Shown here: in pieces, positions 62,880 to 64,000 of the stretch | Layout: the number at the start of each line of letters is the position of its first letter | Position numbering within the stretch: position 1 is the stretch's first letter | Made by a program: the position numbers and the translations under genes | From: Palaemon carinicauda | Taxonomy: Eukaryota; Arthropoda; Malacostraca; Decapoda; Palaemonidae | NCBI RefSeq assembly: GCF_036898095.1 | Contig: NC_090739.1 | Span: forward strand, 70,040,727 to 70,104,726 | Length of the DNA: 64,000 bases | Reading direction: 5' to 3' | The notes under the pieces: generated by a model | The model's input: the letters and a program-made list of their open reading frames with translations, nothing else | Told to the model about the DNA's origin: nothing | Database searches by the model: none

Positions 62880-64000
62880 CTATGTCTATGTCTATGTCTG
62901 ACGGTTTATCAAGTATCCCTGCTTTCGCTATTAAGCGTTCAGACGGGATTTCCAAATCACTTATGTTATAGTTAAAAATTTAAGTATGTAATATAAAGAG
63001 GGTTAATTGCATTTGTCTCGGTGTTATAGCTGAGTGAAAATAAATGGGTTTTCAATAGCTTTTTGAACTGAAAGATATTTTCAGCACACTTAACTGATGC
63101 CGGAAGTTGATTATACAATCTAGGAGCACAGTGCTTAAAAGTTCTCGTACTAAGAGTGGTCGTTGCACGAGGCTCATCAAGTCTGAAATCATCACGGGAA
63201 AGGCGTGCATGAACACCAGGCCCTACTACGTATCTTTTCAGGCAACCTTTAAGATACAAGGGTTCTCCCGTGTTAATAGCTTGATATGTTAAGACGCAAA
63301 GTTTAAAAATAATCCTTGCTTCGACTGGTAACCAGTGTAATTTAATTAAGGTTGGAGTAATATGTTCTCACAGGTATATACCAACAATTTGTCTAGCAGA
63401 TCTATTCAAAATCATTTGAAGTTTCTCAAGACGATAATTAGGTAAATTGTAATACAACGAGTTACAATAGTCTACTCTACTAACTACCAAACTATTAATT
63501 AGCAGCTTAGTGGCATCTTCGTTAAGATATTTCCTAATGGATGCGATATTCCTCAGATGATAATTTGCGGTCCTAACCACATTGTTAATATGTTCATCAA
63601 ATGTCAAAGAACCATCAACTATTACCCCGAGATCTCTGACTTTATCAGTTAACAAAATATTTTCCTTATTGATGGAGATGCTATTAACCTTATCAAACCT
63701 TCTTAAGTTATATTTAGTGCCAATTAGAATACATTCAGTTTTATTTTCATTTAGTTTCAGCTTTTTCTTTTGCATCCATTTCGAAACATCTGCCATAAGT
63801 CTATCAATAACAGCTTGATCTTCAATAATGTCATCCACTATTAAACAGAACTGGGTGTCATCAGCAAAAAATTTACATTGAACGCCATGTAATTTAAATA
63901 TTCAAGACAACTCGATTGTATAAATACTAAAAAGAACCGGGCCAAGTACGCTTCCTTGTGGAACACCCGTGGTGAGCTTTCTACTTTCAGAATATCTATC
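62880..64000 (-). pseudogene. L2/CR1-type LINE reverse transcriptase, running off the right edge
   Basis: A minus-strand RT that continues beyond the window. From the edge: GVPQGSVLGPVLFSIYT (motif B), KFFADDTQFCLI (motif C, FADD intact, about 63870-63850), WMQKKKLKLNENKTECILIG, VRDLGVIVDGSLTFDEHI, VVSRVDYCNSLYYNLP, LEKLQMILNRSARQIVG, then HWLPVEARIIFK, LKGCLKRYVVGPG and APRLYNQLPASVK to 62972. Everything reads in a single frame except two TGA stops (about 63898 and 63368); the second follows from a likely CGA to TGA change. The 3' end at 62881-62900 carries repeated TCTATG on the plus strand, a short repeated tail of the L2/CR1 kind. It is the best-preserved non-LTR element in the window. 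Confidence 0.88.

Overview
The window is eukaryotic DNA that looks like gene-poor, repeat-dense sequence from a decapod crustacean. Three things suggest this: very long, frequent (TA)n, (GA)n and (TAA)n microsatellites; interspersed repeats I recall from shrimp, prawn and crab genomes; and RTE, CR1-like, BEL/Pao and Ty3/Gypsy elements typical of invertebrates. The species cannot be fixed from the sequence. I recognise no intact host protein gene, no rRNA or tRNA gene and no CRISPR array. Nearly all recognisable coding sequence is mobile-element protein, most of it broken by stops or frameshifts.

Layout. 1-9.6 kb holds microsatellites, a 3' fragment of an RTE LINE, one SINE-like element with an (ATT)n tail, and unassigned AT-rich DNA. 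9.6-11.8 kb is a decayed LINE reverse transcriptase whose 3' end is split by a 782-bp inverted-repeat element. 12.2-18.6 kb is an antisense RTE LINE split by a 4.65-kb BEL/Pao element with both LTRs. 19.0-20.8 kb is an antisense CR1-like LINE. 20.99-23.97 kb is a Ty3/Gypsy element with two 297-bp LTRs and a large internal deletion. 24.6-25.7 kb is a head-to-tail run of three SINE-like copies. 26.2-27.7 kb is a MULE-like DNA transposon with about 103-bp terminal inverted repeats. 27.7-28.4 kb is the 3' end of a second CR1-like family. 28.8-30.2 kb is a decayed Tc1/mariner-type transposase. 31.7-34.65 kb is a decayed copy of an uncharacterised multi-copy protein with a C-terminal cysteine-rich CXC (tesmin/TSO1-like) segment. 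35.5-36.5 kb holds a LINE fragment and a tRNA-derived SINE. 38-41 kb and 46-50.5 kb are mostly unassigned. 41.65-43.0 kb is a PIF/Harbinger-like non-autonomous element with a TTA target duplication. 45.0-46.05, 55.5-55.7 and 59.7-61.4 kb are more copies of the CR1-like family seen at 27.7 kb. 57.2-58.6 kb is another RTE fragment bounded by (TA)n on both sides. 62.1-62.5 kb is a repeat carrying AGGTCA direct repeats. 62.88-64.0 kb is an L2/CR1-type LINE that runs off the right edge and is the least damaged non-LTR element here.

These elements do not form a pathway. They record successive insertions: BEL/Pao into RTE, an inverted-repeat element into a LINE tail, and SINE-like copies into each other's (TAA)n tails. 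The SINE-like family and the CR1-like LINE family share the same 3' end, which fits a SINE mobilised by that LINE. Family names come from motif recognition by eye. No database search was run.
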